From Gammaproteobacteria bacterium (GTDB taxonomy: Bacteria; Pseudomonadota; Gammaproteobacteria; Granulosicoccales; Granulosicoccaceae): a DNA stretch of 15,532 nucleotides. The translations under genes and the position numbers were made by a program. The first letter of the stretch is position 1, and each line of letters opens with the position of its first letter. This document shows, piece by piece, positions 14,116-15,532 of this stretch. The stretch lies in contig JAGRHW010000037.1 in assembly GCA_020444765.1 (NCBI GenBank), forward strand, positions 1 to 15,532, written 5' to 3'. The notes under the pieces were generated by a model. It saw only the letters and a program-made list of their open reading frames with translations. It made no database searches and was not told the DNA's origin.

Positions 14116-14808
14116 ATGACGCAACGAATTCTGCTGGTCGAGGACGACATAGAGCTGGCGGAGATGATTCAGGGCTATCTGCAATACGAAGGCTATAGTC
14201 TCGATCACGCCGCGGATGGCGACCAGGCCGTCGCCCGAATTTGCAACGACCCGCCCGACATGATTATCCTTGACATTATGTTGCCGGGAAAGGACGGTAT
14301 GGAAATCGTGCAAACCATACGCCCCGACTATACCGGCCCTATTATTATGCTGACAGCAAAAGGTGATGATCTGGTAGAGGCCAATTCACTGAATTGCGGT
14401 GCCGACGCCTTTCTGCAAAAGCCTGTCCGACCACACGTCTTGCTGGCCCATGTTCGCGCGCATTTTCGTCGCCACTTCAATAGTGTCAGTGCCCCCGGCT
14501 CCGCCGACAATGCCCATCAGGATCACGGCCTTGCCATAGACACCGGGAGATACGAAGCCCGCCTGGATGACAAACTGCTGGCCCTGACCTCCAAAGAGTT
14601 TGAATTGCTGGCCTACCTGTACGAAAGAAAAGGGCAACTGGTCAGCCGGGATGAACTCTATCTCGCCTTGAAATGCAAGCCGTATGACGGCATGGATCGC
14701 TCCCTGGACATGCAGATTTCAACCTTAAGAAAAAAAATGGACGACGAAAATCCCCCGTATCGCTATATAAAAACGATTCGTGGGCAAGGTTATTTATTGT
14801 CGAAATAA
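14116..14808 (+). CDS. rstA: OmpR-family response regulator, RstA-like
   Basis: This protein has 230 residues. The receiver domain (1-120) has the acidic pair Asp10-Asp11, phospho-acceptor Asp53 in LDIMLPGKDGM, Thr80 and Lys102 (LQKP). A winged-helix DNA-binding domain (about 137-230) has LTSKEFELLAYL, the recognition region DRSLDMQISTLRKKM and the closing IKTIRGQGYLLSK. LDIMLPGKDGM and MDRSLDMQISTLRKKM are close to the RstA subgroup. The start is ATG at 14116 with AGAGGA 5 nt upstream. A kinase gene follows after 18 nt in the same frame. Phosphorylation by that kinase should switch DNA binding; targets are not known, but repeats just upstream suggest self-control. Confidence 0.92.
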   Translation: MTQRILLVEDDIELAEMIQGYLQYEGYSLDHAADGDQAVARICNDPPDMIILDIMLPGKDGMEIVQTIRPDYTGPIIMLTAKGDDLVEANSLNCGADAFLQKPVRPHVLLAHVRAHFRRHFNSVSAPGSADNAHQDHGLAIDTGRYEARLDDKLLALTSKEFELLAYLYERKGQLVSRDELYLALKCKPYDGMDRSLDMQISTLRKKMDDENPPYRYIKTIRGQGYLLSK

Positions 14809-14826
14809 TCCGGCCGAATCAATACC

Positions 14827-15532
14827 GTGCGATCCATCTTTGTTAAAACCTATCTCAAAATAGCCTTATTGACACTGGTCTGTCTCGCAGCCTTTGTTGT
14901 GTATCTGGACAGCGCACTCCACGATAGTGACGTGGAGGATTTCACAGCGATCGGCAATCTGGAAGCCGAACTGCTGATCCATAAACTCCGCGCTGAGCCT
15001 CAGGTTCACTGGCCGGACATCATCAAAAACTACAAGCCGAGCCTGCCCATCGCAACCATCGAAATCACTCAAGGCATACTGGAGGGATGGAAAATGATGG
15101 ACGAAGAACTTGGCCTCTTTTTTCATCAGGATGACGACGCCTGGGGAATCGCACGCTCAATAGACGACACGGGTCAGTACATCTATTTGCAGGAAGATAT
15201 TACTCCTCCGACGTTTCTCGATTTGCTCGATTCATTTGGCCCTGCCTTCCTGCTGTTTTTCATGCTGGGACTGAGCATGTTCTATCTCTCACACCGGATC
15301 GAAGTGATGGTCACAGAGCTTGCCAGTGGCGTATCCGCGTTTACCGATGGGCAATTGTCCACGCGACTCAAACAGGATTATGAAGAGCCATTTGAAACCC
15401 TGAGCCGGAATTTTAACAACATGGCCGAACGACTGGAGCGCATCCTCAACGATCAACAGGTCATGATCGGCGCCCTGCCCCACGAGCTTCGCACGCCCAT
15501 AGCGCGCATGCGCTTCGCACTTGACACCACCC
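14827..15532 (+). CDS. rstB: Sensor histidine kinase, RstB-like (cut by window edge)
   Basis: The first 235 codons are present and the gene continues past the window. The GTG at 14827 is the only usable start: the regulator's TAA (14806-14808) lies in the same frame only seven codons earlier. No clear ribosome site is seen, so translation may depend on coupling. TM1 is about residues 7-27, a periplasmic sensor domain of roughly 110 residues follows (acidic stretch HQDDDAWG), and TM2 is about 135-156. A HAMP linker then leads to the H-box MIGALPHELRTPIARMRF, with phospho-acceptor His219. The catalytic ATP-binding domain is outside the window. It is expected to be an inner-membrane partner of the preceding RstA-like regulator. 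Confidence 0.88.
   Translation, partial: MRSIFVKTYLKIALLTLVCLAAFVVYLDSALHDSDVEDFTAIGNLEAELLIHKLRAEPQVHWPDIIKNYKPSLPIATIEITQGILEGWKMMDEELGLFFHQDDDAWGIARSIDDTGQYIYLQEDITPPTFLDLLDSFGPAFLLFFMLGLSMFYLSHRIEVMVTELASGVSAFTDGQLSTRLKQDYEEPFETLSRNFNNMAERLERILNDQQVMIGALPHELRTPIARMRFALDTT

Overview
The window looks like chromosome from a gammaproteobacterium. The signs are moderate-to-high GC with AT-rich intergenic stretches, an RstA/RstB-like two-component pair, a proteobacterial long-form UrtB, and GST and YafY/WYL genes of gammaproteobacterial type. No rRNA, tRNA, CRISPR array, integrase or transposase was seen. All family names come from reading motifs, not from a database search.

Layout: (1) 1-1140 holds the start of a glutathione S-transferase gene (minus) divergent from a WYL-domain regulator (plus), with a 17-bp inverted repeat between them. 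(2) 1375-7915 is one minus-strand operon. In transcription order it is urtA-urtB-urtC-urtD-urtE and then an acetamidase/formamidase gene. The ABC genes are chained by 4-bp or short junctions, and a perfect hairpin separates urtA from urtB. No urease gene is present; the amidase occupies its usual place. The upstream region carries a good sigma-54 (-24/-12) element and an IHF-like site, so the operon reads as a nitrogen-scavenging amide/urea uptake-and-hydrolysis unit. (3) Divergent from it at 8290 is a ROK-family repressor that has lost the ROK zinc motif and the kinase aspartate. (4) 9764-11252 holds an unrecognised two-TM protein and a small-domain methyltransferase, converging with an 11-bp overlap. 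(5) 11253-11525 contains an 85-bp, highly palindromic intergenic repeat of MITE type.

(6) 11526-13844 carries two minus-strand lipoprotein genes. One appears to be a ClpP/crotonase-fold lipoprotein with a Ser-His pair spaced as in ClpP. The other is a larger lipoprotein with an RTX-like tail that looks broken by a frameshift in an ATATAT tract. (7) 14116-15532 holds an RstA-like response regulator and the first 235 codons of its RstB-like histidine kinase. Three tandem 10-bp repeats lie ahead of the regulator, in the region shared with the divergent lipoprotein gene.

How the parts may work together: the urt-amidase operon probably imports a short amide or urea and releases ammonia under nitrogen control. 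The ROK protein is a candidate local regulator. The two-component system may control the adjacent cell-envelope lipoprotein genes as well as itself. These links rest on gene order and sites read by eye.
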